In this document: one piece after another, positions 24,080 to 34,287 of the stretch
How the letters are laid out: every line of letters begins with the position of its first letter
Numbering within the stretch: position 1 is the stretch's first letter
NCBI RefSeq assembly: GCF_963676685.1
Contig: NC_092352.1
Coordinates: 27,795,117-27,859,116 of the forward strand
Length of the DNA stretch: 64,000 bases
Source: Mytilus edulis
Taxonomy: Eukaryota > Mollusca > Bivalvia > Mytilida > Mytilidae
Direction of reading: 5' to 3'
Notes under the pieces: generated by a model
Databases searched by the model: none
The model's input: the letters and a program-made list of their open reading frames with translations, nothing else
What the model was told of the DNA's origin: nothing
Made by a program: the position numbers and the translations under genes

Positions 24080-24809
24080 CTGAGATTGGACATCTTGCAA
24101 GACATTTGTATATGTGGTGGTGTTTAACGACCTTGACTGGCTATACAGCCCTCGCACGGTCGGCTCGGTGCCCGAAGGCGTTTGGTGAGCTTTATCATAT
24201 TTTGATGCCATGGGTCAGGAACAAGTAGTGGAGGTCGCAATATGGAGGCCGCCATCTTGGTTTTGGTGAGTTGTTTTTGGTTTTTGACTATTTTGGATTT
24301 TACTTCTTCACAACGGCTGCTTTCAGGGCCAGTTTGGTCAGCTTGGCAGCCCGCTAACCTCGATGAGTGAGTACTGGTAGATGAATGGTGGACGTAGTTC
24401 TAAAGATGACAGGAAGCGTTATCAGAACCAAAGCCGTGAGGCAGTGAAATGAAGGTCGTATCACCCAACAGCCTAGGATACAGCCCTCGGACGTTAATCG
24501 GCATAACACTCCCCATGATACAATGGATTTGAAGTGCATGTTAACGCGGGTACGCCAACTACTACGTCTATCTGTACGGCATGGATTGGTTTCTGTCATC
24601 TTAAGTAGTATGTCGTTGTTCATCTAACTGTAAACCCTCATCGAAGATAGCGGGTAAAGGAGAGCTGGCCCAGCACGTCCGTTCAGCTGTAATGACTGAG
24701 ACGTGGGATTTGCTTGAAGCCGTTGCATTTTTATATGTGGTGTGAGTGCTTCAAAAACTTGATTTTGACATGGTCTATCTATGAACTTTTGTGAGCATAA
24801 TTTGCACAA
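24080..24809 (-). other. GC-richer unrecognised block with a long minus-strand frame
   Basis: The block stands out from its flanks by base composition. On the minus strand one frame is open from 24809 to 24354 except for a single stop at 24624-24626, giving two runs of 61 and 89 codons (MCKLCSQKFIDRPCQNQVFE at the start; WRTRVNMHFKSIVSWGVL later). I see no named domain. A transposon fragment or a decayed gene are both possible. Confidence 0.35.
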
Positions 24810-24849
24810 ACGGAAATGTCATATAATCTTATATTTTAAAACCTATAAA

Positions 24850-25054
24850 TTTTGATAAAAAAAGTAAAATCACAAAAATACTGAACTCAGAGGAAAATCA
24901 ATTCGGAAAGTCCATAATCACATGGCAAAATCAAATAACAAAACGCATCAAAGTGAACGGACAAGAACTGTCATATTCCTGACTTGGTACAGAAAACTTA
25001 ACATTTTCCTAAATCTGACCATAATGAACACTATTTGTTTTTGCCAAAAGATAG
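24850..25054 (+). repeat. Dispersed repeat R1 (target of the following MITE)
   Basis: Contains 'gtaaaatcacaaaaatactg', 'aactcagaggaaaatcaatt', 'ggcaaaatcaaat' and 'aactgtcatattcctgactt', the block order of repeat R1 at 57055-57200. Confidence 0.7.
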
Positions 25055-25063
25055 CATTGGTCG

Positions 25064-25641
25064 CATCTTCACTAGCCAAGGGTTACGATCCACCCGCGCT
25101 CTCTTCACCCTTGGCGGATTGAGATAACATTTCGGAGACACAGGGTAAGGATTTTTATTGGTTGCAGTCGAAACTCGCTGCATCCAATCAAAAAGCGCCT
25201 TGAACATGATCGCGTGAAAATGTAGAAAGTGTTTGTAAACAATTGCCACGTGTTTATTGTGCAACAAGTCTTTACATCCGTAAACATACGACTATATTTA
25301 GTGACAACTTGAATGTTTTTAATCAACTAATAGAAGTTCCTGTGTATGTTTCATGCACAATGAATGTTGACGTAAATTTTCGTTTCCGGCTTTAGAACCA
25401 AGTGTGTAGAATTTATACAACTACCGTGTTTTTACCTCCAAATTGAAGAGTTCAAGTGCTACCATTGGTCAAGAATAATGTATTCGGATTGGGCGTGACT
25501 TAAATATTCCGACAGATGGCGCAACATTGTTTTCACAAATGTTGGCTCAATCCGCCAAAGGTGAAGAGAGCGAGAGTGGATCGTAACCCTTGGCTAGTGA
25601 AGAGAGCGAGAGTGGATCGTAACCCTTGGCTAGCGAAGATG
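25064..25641. mobile_element. Non-autonomous DNA transposon with 60-bp inverted repeats and a 9-bp target duplication
   Basis: Left arm 25064-25123 starts CATCTTCACTAGCCAAGG. The right arm 25546-25641 is its inverted copy but contains an extra tandem copy of about 35 bp ('gcgagagtggatcgtaaccc' occurs twice). The element is flanked on both sides by CATTGGTCG (25055-25063 and 25642-25650). A 9-bp duplication with long inverted repeats fits the Mutator-like group. The 400-bp interior encodes no transposase. Confidence 0.85.
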
Positions 25642-25650
25642 CATTGGTCG

Positions 25651-25988
25651 TTACAGGAACGCATATTCAGTAATATTGTAATACTTTAAAAATTAAGCAT
25701 ATCATGCATTCGAATTTTCGCGGATATAGCACTGTTTTGAAGAACAAAAACACCCCTGCTAAAGTTATTATGCGTGTACTATGATATCAACGGTTACGTT
25801 TGACACACACATTTTTGACGTTTTGTCAACATATTGTCCTTATTTTAGACTATTGTAAATTATGATAAAACAGTTTGTAGTTTTTTCGGAATAGTATTTA
25901 CCTGTCAAGTCTATGGATATAAATTTTATATAACTTAACTATTATGATTTTATAGAAAAGCTGTTTATAAGGCCGTGGACTGGTTGAT
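25651..25988. other. Intergenic, no feature recognised
   Basis: AT-rich, nothing seen. Confidence 0.4.
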
Positions 25989-26149
25989 CAGAGGCGGATT
26001 TAGAGGGGAGCCCAGGGGGCCCGCCCCCCCCCTTTTTGGGAAAAAAATTGGTTGCTTATATAGGGAATCACTGAAGCGTGACTCGAGCGGGCCCCCTCTT
26101 AGGTCAGTCAATGGGCCCCCACTTATGAAAATTTCTGGATCCGCCACTG
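25989..26149. mobile_element. Short hAT-like MITE, ends CAG(A/T)GGCGGAT
   Basis: 161 bp with inverted ends CAGAGGCGGATTTAGA and TCTGGATCCGCCACTG. The interior contains G-runs and C-runs ('ggggcccgcccc'-like). CAGNGGCGGATCCAG-type termini are typical of hAT MITEs. Both flanks contain TTGAT, but a full 8-bp target duplication is not clear. Confidence 0.65.
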
Positions 26150-26160
26150 TTGATTACACG

Positions 26161-26252
26161 GTACAACTTCCGAAGCAAGGTTGTCGGCTCTCCGAACTTT
26201 CCCGAAGTCCTGCGTTTATGAGCTTCGGTCCTTGCTGGCTTGGAAGTTGTAC
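26161..26252. repeat. Inverted repeat (20-23 bp arms)
   Basis: GTACAACTTCCGAAGCAAGG at 26161-26180 pairs with 26230-26252, with a three-base bulge and a loop of about 50 bases. Function unknown; probably a mobile-element end or remnant. Confidence 0.6.
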
Positions 26253-26320
26253 ACGGTATTGACGCAATAACGTGCGTAACGTCACAACATGTAAATGAAA
26301 AAATAAAATATAGTAAACTT

Positions 26321-26363
26321 GAAAGATGTAAAAATAAAAAAGCCTTTTATTTTTACATCTTTC
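26321..26363. repeat. Perfect 19-bp-arm hairpin
   Basis: GAAAGATGTAAAAATAAAA (26321-26339), five-base loop AAGCC, then its exact complement (26345-26363). No adjacent gene gives it a terminator role. Confidence 0.8.
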
Positions 26364-27044
26364 TTTATTGTTATATATCAGTATGTATGGTCGGATTATG
26401 TTTCTGTGTGTAAGAGAGAGTTGTTCCCCGTTTGCCAGTATTTTGTATTTATGTTTGTGACGTCATCTTTGTCTGATTAAAATGTAGAAATGGAAGCTGA
26501 TGTGTTTTTATGTGTCCGTATGTAATCGCCTCCATCCATGCTACCAGAGCTATTCCCCTAGTCTGTAATATTATATATACAGGCATCTTAACAAGCTTAT
26601 TTATATAACAGGCATCTTAACAAAATGTGTACAAACTTGTAAAATACGTCGGATGGTGTTTTTTTTAAGTTACGAAATACTACTTACAGGAACTTTCTAT
26701 ACTGTAGTTAAGGATAGAAAGAAAGTCCCTGTCATGCATAAGATCTACAAAAGTCTGAGAAAAGTAAGGTTCGGATTTTCGAGCTCACTTCACGTCCGTT
26801 GTTGATCCCGAAATTACATTAGACACTTCCGGTGTAAATAAAAGTCGTTTTGATAACGTTTGGAAAACCAATTTAAAGATTAACAGCAGCATACATGTAA
26901 GATTTCCATTTGTTATGATATATATCAGTCATAGGGGTTAATGAAATGTTTTGTATACATGAATGAGACAATATCTCAACGTAAACTATGGTTCTGCCTT
27001 AGTTAACATAACAGCATAACACAAAACAGGTGAGTTGGTCAGCT
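26364..27044. other. Intergenic, no feature recognised
   Basis: Nothing beyond AT-rich DNA and a short repeated phrase 'caggcatcttaacaa' (26580 and 26610). Confidence 0.4.
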
Positions 27045-27155
27045 GGAGTCGATTTCACAAAAAAAACTTACGGCTAAGATTGGTCGTAAGTATACTGAAT
27101 TGGCCATGACTTACTACCAATATTAGTCGAAATTTTTTTTTGCGAAATTGACTCC
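27045..27155. mobile_element. Short MITE, ends GGAGTCGATTTCACAAAAAA
   Basis: The left end 'ggagtcgatttcacaaaaaa' pairs with the right end 'ttttttgcgaaattgactcc', an inverted repeat of about 25 bp. The middle repeats 'ttacggctaagattggtcgt' in partly inverted form ('aatattagtcg'). No coding capacity. Confidence 0.7.
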
Positions 27156-27182
27156 TGGTCTGGCTTCACTCAGTCACGAATC

Positions 27183-27880
27183 CGGGTCCGTTCGCCCTGA
27201 TTCATGTTCGCCCAAGTACCTGTTCGCCCTGATACCTGTTCGCCCAGGGTCCATTTGCCCTGATTATTATTTTTTTCTAATTGTTGTCTAGTCGCATTAT
27301 TTTAAGTGTTTGAACAAATTATGTTAAAGTTTGTTGAAAAATTGACAGAATATTTATATTGCCGCAATCAATTTATCATTTTCCCTTTGATTTGCAGAGT
27401 AGAATACTGGAATACAATGTATTTATCTTTATTGATATTTGTTAACAAAATAATTGTAATCAGTGAGTCAATCACGAAAGTATGCAGTATAAATAAATGA
27501 ACTTGTAAATCCGTTTCATAATTTACAGTTCGTACATCATTAGTTTTATTAATTTCAAGCTGAATATTTTATCAAAATAAAACGTTTGTTTTTATTATAA
27601 ATCCATCAAAAGACAAGTTTCACAATAATCAGTTATCCGAATTATTTTGTGATTGAACAATTAATGATCAAAAACAAGCCATAAACTTTTAAATATTTCA
27701 ATGTTTCCATAAATTTCAAGAATATACATGATTTATATACCATAGAAATATCTGAATTAGTTTATTCAACGTCAATGCCCTGAATATTAATATTTTTATA
27801 GTAGGGCGAACGGACTCTGGGCGAACGAACTCAGAGCGAACGGACCTAGGGCGAACATGTTATTAGGGCGAACGGTCCCG
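27183..27880. mobile_element. Non-autonomous DNA transposon with iterated GTTCGCCC termini
   Basis: Ends CGGGTCCGTTCGCCCTGATT and its inverted counterpart CGGGACCGTTCGCCCTAATA, plus an inner shared ATGTTCGCCC. On the left, GTTCGCCC starts at 27190, 27206, 27222 and 27238, exactly 16 bp apart. On the right, the complement GGGCGAAC starts at 27804, 27819, (27834 with one change), 27849 and 27866. The AT-rich centre codes for nothing recognisable. Confidence 0.75.
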
Positions 27881-27904
27881 ATACCCTCAGTCACCTCAGG
27901 TGGT

Positions 27905-29405
27905 CCTAGTATAATTGTGCTAAATAAAATTGAGAATGGAAATGGGGAATGTGCACAAGAAACTAAAAGTTAAATAATACAAGACTAACAAAGGCCAGAG
28001 GCTCCTGACTCAATCTAATTAAAAACCGATCTCTCATCGCTCCTGTTTCTGATATGTCGCGTGGGAGATCTAACGAAACCGGCTTTGAGGTCACATGTGA
28101 GTGAACTAAAAGTTATGAATTTATAAAGATATGCAAATGAGTTGACGACCTATTAATAAGCCAATCAAAAAAGTTTATGAATTATTTTGACTGACGATTT
28201 CGTCGTAAATAAAATGAGTTACATCCCTTTGCCTTACGTTAAACTTCCAAGATCGTGGAAGACTCAATTTCATTGGTTGAAAAAGACACACCTACGAGGT
28301 CACTCACATGTGACCTCAAAGCGGGTTTCTTTAGATCTCCCACGCGACATATCAGTAACAGGAGCGATGAGAGATCGGTTTTTAATTAGATTGCTCCTGA
28401 CTTGGGACAGGCGCAAAAATGCAGCGGGGTTAAACATGTTTGTGAGATCTCAACCCTCCCCCATATGTACCTCTAGCCAATGCAGAAAAGTAAACGCATA
28501 ACAATACATTGTACGCACATTAAAATTCAATTCAAGAGAAGTCCGAGTCTGATGTGAGAAAGATGTAACCAAAGAAAATAAACAAAATGACAATAATACA
28601 TAAATAACATCAGACTACTAGAGTTAACTGACATGCCAGCTCCAGACTTCAATTAAACTGATTGAAAATTATGTCTTCATCATATGAATATCAGACACAA
28701 TCCTCCCCGTGAGGGGTTTAGTATCATACCATCAATACATATATGAGAAGAACATAACCCATGTCATGCCAACAACAGGTTTATTATGATAAATGTGTTT
28801 AGTTCCGATGCAAAGACCCTATTTATAAGTGAATCAATATTAACGCCAAAATATGCAATCTTTAATGACCTGACAACAGTATCGTAACTACATGTATATC
28901 CCTTCTTAATAAGTCTATTTAAGGTTTTGTTAGCTTCTGAGGTGAATACTGACATTTTTGTGCTTTATAATGAATATCATGAATATTTCCATAAAATATT
29001 GGATGTGAAATACCTGAACGTATAAGAAGTCTGCATGTTGAGCTATATTTACGAATGATGTCCTTATATCGATGATAAAATTTAGTAAATGTTTTGACTA
29101 CATTGTGTATATGTAGTTTGTGATATCGAAAACCCTGGTGTAATAATTTTTCAGAAATACATAAATTTCTCTCGTTAAAATCTAAAACATTGTCATGATT
29201 GTTACATACATGAACACGAGCGAATCGTACAAGTTGAGATATATAAACACCGTAAGATGGTGACAAGGGAACGTCACCATCTAAAAATGGATAATTAATG
29301 ATAGGAAATGAGAAATCATCTCTTTTATCATAAATTTTAGTATTAAGCTTTCTGTTAATGATATACATGTATATATCAAGATAGAGGAAAGGAAAGGTAT
29401 ACATC
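27905..29405 (-). mobile_element. Family-B Penelope-like retroelement, 3' part (copy 1)
   Basis: Reverse orientation. 28720-29400 encodes the C-terminal RT region: [37 protein letters not shown], then LTKP and LNRLIKKGY. The untranslated tail lies at 27905-28720. The [13 protein letters not shown] signature ties it to family A, but DNA identity is low and the tail differs. No YIDD box is included, so the copy is 5'-truncated. The tail is interrupted by a foldback transposon (28011-28393). The coding part has several short in-frame insertions relative to the copy at 44080-44680. Confidence 0.82.
28011..28393. mobile_element. Foldback transposon with 94-bp inverted repeats and a 9-bp target duplication
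   Basis: Arms 28011-28104 and 28300-28393 match at 91 of 94 positions; ends CAATCTAATTAAAAACCGAT. Both flanks read CTCCTGACT (28002-28010, 28394-28402). The unoccupied site can be read in the second family-B tail near 32410-32425 ('aggcttctgacttggg'). The interior is 195 bp and non-coding. Arm length and 9-bp duplication suggest the Mutator-like group. Confidence 0.92.
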
Positions 29406-30454
29406 AATGAACTGCAAACCAGTAAAGACTTACAATGTAGGTCAAACTGTGGCCTACAACACAGAGCCTAGGCCCAAGGTGAACAGCAATTTATAAAGAG
29501 CCCCAAAAATGACATGGGTAAAACCTTCAAGGTTTATGACCCCTTCTGTAGCCATTTTTGTACAGAATTTTCAAACTTCAATTGTATCAAAACTACAGAT
29601 ATAATGAATAATAGAGATACATGTAGGCCATTTTGTACATATACCGAGAGGAAACTTGATGCAAACCACTATTATTTATTGTTTCATTGCATTTAATAGA
29701 AAAAGAGTACTATGTGACAAATAAACTAAGATTTTTATAGAAAATCCACAGACTTTATTACAGAGATGTTTGTTATATATTTGAAACATAGATTACTCAC
29801 TTGCTTTTCTATGATGTGCTAGTTTTTATTTTTTACAAAAAATTCTAAGCAACCTGTAAATTCCAAAATACCTTGTGCTGATTCACTAAAGTCAAGCACA
29901 CCCTATGTCTTATTCCACAACACATTCCAGGGTAACAACATATCCCTTTTAATTCATTTTCTTGTTTTTATATGTTTGCAAACTTTCACACAAGCGTATA
30001 AGGTCTTATTATCATTTGTAGAAAATGATTTTGAAATAAAAGGCAACATACACTGATACAAAAGCTATTTAATAAAACAAATACTTGTTAACATGCTTTG
30101 CATTTGACAATAAGCCTCTAAATTAAAAAAAAATCAAGGGATATACATGTATGGAGTCAAAATCAAGTTTAAAACCATCTACTTGTGACTGTCAGCCTTT
30201 TATTATTAAAGGTCATTAAAAATTGCTTCCAGACTTTGAAGAATTTATGGTGGGTGATACATGATACATGTATTGTCATCAGAAATATTTCAGACTTTGA
30301 AGAATTTATGGTGGTTGATACATACATGTATTGTCATCAGAAATCATTATTACATGATCATCACATTGAATCTTGACAAAAAAAAGAGTCATTGAAGATG
30401 ATTGTTTGATAACTGATAACACAATTATGTTTTTTTTTTTAAATACTTTTACAG
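29406..30454. other. Region upstream of GPANK1; 61-bp tandem duplication at 30231-30345
   Basis: 29435-29500 resembles part of repeat S. 'agactttgaagaatttatgg' begins at 30231 and again at 30292, each followed by 'atacatgtattgtcatcaga'. The acceptor 'tacttttacag' at about 30454 precedes the start codon, so a 5' UTR intron probably runs through this area and the promoter is further left. Confidence 0.6.
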
Positions 30455-30484
30455 GTATGCAGTTAAGGTGGTTAATACTGAAAG

Positions 30485-31525
30485 ATGGAATGGATGAAAG
30501 GAGAGTATTCCAAGTTAATAAGTTTTGTCTCAGCATCAAGTGATGACAAAAGTAGGAAAAGGAAAACTGAAAACAGGAAAGTAAATAGAAATTTAGAGGG
30601 AACAGAAGTAAAGAATTTTTATGAAGAAATTATAAATGAAGAAAGTTCGGCTTCCGTAAAAAGTGATGAAATAGATACAATAAGAGAAAAACTATGTCCA
30701 GAAAAAAGAAGGAAGGCTAAGAGTTGTTCTAAAACACAAGAAAACAGATCAAACATTACACAAATAGATATTAACAGGTATTTAAGATATGCCCAGGAAG
30801 GAAATTTAAGACAGTTAAAGGTACAGATTTTAAAAGGTGTACCTCTTGATAGTCATGATCGATATGGCTGGTCTGCTTTAATGTGTGCGGCACACTCTGG
30901 CCAGTTAGATATTGTGAAATATTTATTATCAGCCGGTCTCAAAACAGATGTAGTTGATAGACATAACAAAAGTGCTTCTGACATTGCACGCTCAGCTGGG
31001 TTTACAAATATATCAAAGTTCATTAAAACCTGGAAACCTGGATCAAACCAGGTCAATTTTCCAACAGAAAAACGCAAAGACAGCTGTGAATCATTTTATT
31101 GTGACATTTGTAAACAAAAATTCACAGAAAGTTCTGTGAAAAATCATGAAAGCTCTATGGTTCATATATTTAACTCTAAAAAGAAAGCAAAGGACGATCC
31201 ATTTCTTATTCCATCTTCCAATAGAGGCTACAGGATTATGTTAAAAAGTGGTTGGGATGGCAAGGAAGGATTAGGATCAGAAGGACAAGGAAAAAAATAT
31301 CCAGTTAAAACTGTATTGAAAAAAGATAGAAAGTGTCTTGGTTCTGAAAAAGGAGAAAAACCTAAAATAACTCATTTTAATGCTAATGACAAGATGGCCA
31401 TTACAAAGAACCCAGAGAGGAAATTGTCAAAACGAGGCCTAAGTAGAAAAGACCAAAAACAAAAATTGAAAAAACAAAAACAGTGGGAAAGAAATTTAAG
31501 GACATCTATGTCACTTGATTTTTGA
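30485..31525 (+). CDS. GPANK1: G-patch domain and ankyrin repeat-containing protein 1
   Basis: Single coding exon of 346 residues, close to the usual family length of about 350. Residues 1-92 are Lys/Glu-rich with no fold seen. Ankyrin repeats occupy about 95-181 (DRYGWSALMCAAHSGQLDIV is a good repeat core). A C2H2-like finger, FYCDICKQKF with His 221 and His 227, lies at 204-228. The G-patch is at about 244-290, with SNRGYRIMLKSGWDGKEGLG and GQGKKYPV. The C-terminus is basic (SKRGLSRKDQKQKLKK). The G-patch suggests RNA or DEAH-helicase contact in the nucleus; the exact role in animals is poorly known. The start is the first ATG after a pyrimidine-rich acceptor. Confidence 0.93.
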   Translation: MEWMKGEYSKLISFVSASSDDKSRKRKTENRKVNRNLEGTEVKNFYEEIINEESSASVKSDEIDTIREKLCPEKRRKAKSCSKTQENRSNITQIDINRYLRYAQEGNLRQLKVQILKGVPLDSHDRYGWSALMCAAHSGQLDIVKYLLSAGLKTDVVDRHNKSASDIARSAGFTNISKFIKTWKPGSNQVNFPTEKRKDSCESFYCDICKQKFTESSVKNHESSMVHIFNSKKKAKDDPFLIPSSNRGYRIMLKSGWDGKEGLGSEGQGKKYPVKTVLKKDRKCLGSEKGEKPKITHFNANDKMAITKNPERKLSKRGLSRKDQKQKLKKQKQWERNLRTSMSLDF

Positions 31526-32159
31526 CAGTAACAAAGGCAACAGCTTAATAATTTATATACATTGTAGCTACATTTGTGACCATTTGTATAAGATTGGAAC
31601 ACATATTTTATGATGTCCTCCTTTATGCTAGAAAACAATGTTAAAACTGATGAAGTGTTACTTTTATAATTTTATTTCAAGTTTTGCCATTTCACTGCAT
31701 ACTCACACATGGTTCACTTGTTTAGCTGTCCTGGACCATATTGTGACTATGTGAGCAATTAAAATCACTTTGCATCAGTCAGATATTTAATCTTTTTAAT
31801 CTGCTTGTATATTGAAAAATGTATTATTGTATAACGGAATTATTTTTAATGGTTTTCTTTAAATGGGCCTCATTTGATTCGTATTGGATAAAAATATAAA
31901 CATCATATTAAGCAATATTTGGTTCTGTTTAGCCAATTTAGAGATATTTTGTTGCTCAAAAGCACAATGCATTATATATTTTAAAGAACTGGCCTGGTGA
32001 TGGAAAAATCCTGTTATAACTACACATAAATTACACAAGGTTTTTAACCACTACAGGAAGATTGGAATTGATTTTGGGGTATTGGTACCAACAGTTTAGG
32101 AATTAGGGCCCAAAAAAGAGCACAAATAAGCATTTTTCTTGTTTTTTGCACAATAACTT
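31526..32159. other. GPANK1 3' UTR and intergenic DNA
   Basis: No gene. Possible polyadenylation signals occur in the AT-rich stretch near 31750-31830, none compelling. Confidence 0.4.
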
Positions 32160-32749
32160 TAGTACAAAATAAAATTTAGAATGGAAATGGGTAATGTGTC
32201 AAAGAGACATAAACCCGACCATAGAGCAGACAACAGCAGAAGGTCACCTACAAGTCTTCAATGCAGCTAGAAATTACCGCACCTGGAGGCGTCCTTTAGC
32301 TTGCCCCTAAACAAATATATATGCTAGTTCAGTGATAATGAACGCCATACTAAACTCCAAATTGTACACAAGAAACTAAAATTAAAAATAATACAAAACT
32401 AACAAAGGCCAGAGGCTTCTGACTTGGGACAGGCACAAAATTGCGACGGGGTTAAACATGTTTATGAGATCTCAACACCCTCCCTCTAAACCTCTAGCCA
32501 ATATAGAAAAGTTAACGCATAACAATTACACATTAAATTCAGTTCAAGAGAAGTCCAAGTCCGATGTCAGAAGATGTAGCGAAAGAAAATAAATAAAATG
32601 ACAATAATACATAGATAACAACAGACTACTAGCAGTTAACTAACATGCCAGCTCCAGACCTCAATTAAACTGAATGAAAGATTATGTCTTCATCATATGA
32701 ATATCAGACACAATCCCTCCTGTTAGGGGTTAGTATCATGCTATCATAA
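32160..32749 (-). mobile_element. Family-B retroelement copy 2, tail half (split by the DIRS element)
   Basis: 'tagaatggaaatgggtaatg', 'aactaacaaaggccagaggc', 'gggacaggcacaaaattgcg' and 'tcatcatatgaatatcagac' match the tail of copy 1 (27905-28720). The sequence breaks off at 'tatcat' (about 32747), exactly where copy 1 continues 'catatatgag'. That continuation reappears at 44080. Confidence 0.85.
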
Positions 32750-32814
32750 ATTTTATTTCGTTGTAACACTTCCGGGACCAAATGAGATTGTGCTGCGCAT
32801 ATGTGAACTTCAGT
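32750..32814 (+). repeat. DIRS left inverted terminal repeat
   Basis: ATTTTATTTCGTTGTAACAC, then ..CCGGGACC and AAATGAGATTGTGCTGCGCA. The inner part is the inverted match of 43966-44000; the outer part is matched inverted by 42914-42951. Confidence 0.85.
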
Positions 32815-33032
32815 GTGCTAATAGCTCTTGGGCAGTGCGGACGTGGTTCGAATTGACCTACATTCAGATTAAATTAAATCAACGTAGTTGATTTTCATTC
32901 TATCATTAATAAAAATTTGATATAAAATTTAAATAAAAGTTAGTAATCACCGGATGTAATTCGGGAAAAAAAATTACGACTTTTACCTGTTTTCGGCACA
33001 TTGCCGTAAACCAGTTATTATAAAGAAAACAC

Positions 33033-34259
33033 ATGGCGGAGAAAATGATAGAGAAAGGGTCCGCCTTAAAAAGAAAGTCTTCGCATGAAGACGTTAGTAT
33101 TACTGACGAAGATGAACTTCTGTCTGAAAAGTTTAGTTCCGTTTCCAGCGCGGCTGGAAAAAGGAAACATGACTCTACAAAGTCGTAAGCTTCCGCGAGG
33201 GGCGGAGCTAACACTTCAAATAATTCAAGTGTAAAGGGTAAGAAACCAGCGAAGGTTAATACTAATACTGAAACTCAGAACCCTGACCCTGGAATTGACC
33301 CTTCTACCTCTGCAAATATAGACAATCATGATGCAATCATGACAATGTTGGTATCAATTCAAGAAGGTCAGAAAAGGCAGTCTGACGATACAAGACATTG
33401 AAGAATATGATGAGGGTAATAATTATGATGAAGGTGAAGAAAACCCCCATGAGGATGGGGAAATGTAGACAATGAAAGTGAACCACCTGCTAAGAAGCAG
33501 AACAAAGATGATAATAGGTTTTCATCTATGTCTAAGAGATGTAGGGTTCAAGAAATTTGTGATGACAAAATTGATGAGGTCTTAGCAAATAATGTCAATG
33601 AGTTGTTCAGGAATGGTATGAATGAGGAACAATACTCTGATTTAACTAAAGATGAAAACAATGCCAGACCTGAAAATTGTGAAGGTTTGTCTGTAGTAAG
33701 AATAAACCAGCTCATGTGGAATGTAATTTCACCAGGAGCACAATCTGCTGATAAAAAATTACAATTTCTTGAAAGAACTATTGTAAAAGCAGCAACAATT
33801 CTAACAAAAACTGTTAACAAAATGGCTCTTGACGAAAACAACAATGGTAACTCCGGTAGCGGAGAAAACATTGACAAATGTAATGATGTATTGGCTTTGT
33901 TGGGCCCATGCAAACCGCCAATTAAATATGACTAGAAGGGATTTTTTAAGCCCGAAATGATGGCAGAATATGTGCCTCTCTGCTCACACTCTGTTCCTTA
34001 CACAAACAACCTTTTTGGAGATGACGTCTCCAAAGTTGCAAAGGACATTAAAGATTGTTCCAAAGTGGGAAACAAGTTGATGATAATGGCAGAGATAGAG
34101 GCGGGGGCTTCTTCAGAGGCGGTAGAGGAGGCCACAGAGGTACCTTTAGTAGAGGTGGCTACCGTGGAGGAAGGGCGGAAGAGGTCGAGGTTCCGGCCCT
34201 ATTCCAAAAAACCTCCCAGAGAGGAGGAAATCTACAGAAGTATTAGATACAGCAAATGA
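33033..34259 (+). pseudogene. DIRS gag-like gene, broken
   Basis: ATG at 33033 in ATGGCGGAGAAAATG. The frame is stopped near 33185, and further stops or shifts precede the open stretch 33528-33935 (INQLMWNVISPGAQSADKKL). The C-terminal part has an Arg/Gly-rich nucleic-acid-binding stretch, read in a shifted frame at 34085-34175 (GGRGGHRGTFSRGGYRGG). Position and Gly-rich tail are typical for DIRS gag. Confidence 0.7.
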
Positions 34260-34287
34260 AGTAAGTCATTGTTTTAAAGCTGGTGTA

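Noticed and set aside
33957..34259. Glu-rich 100-codon frame (AEIEAGASSEAVEEATEVPL)
   Set aside because: It lies in the wrong register over the Gly/Arg-rich end of the DIRS gag. The Gly-rich reading fits the family.
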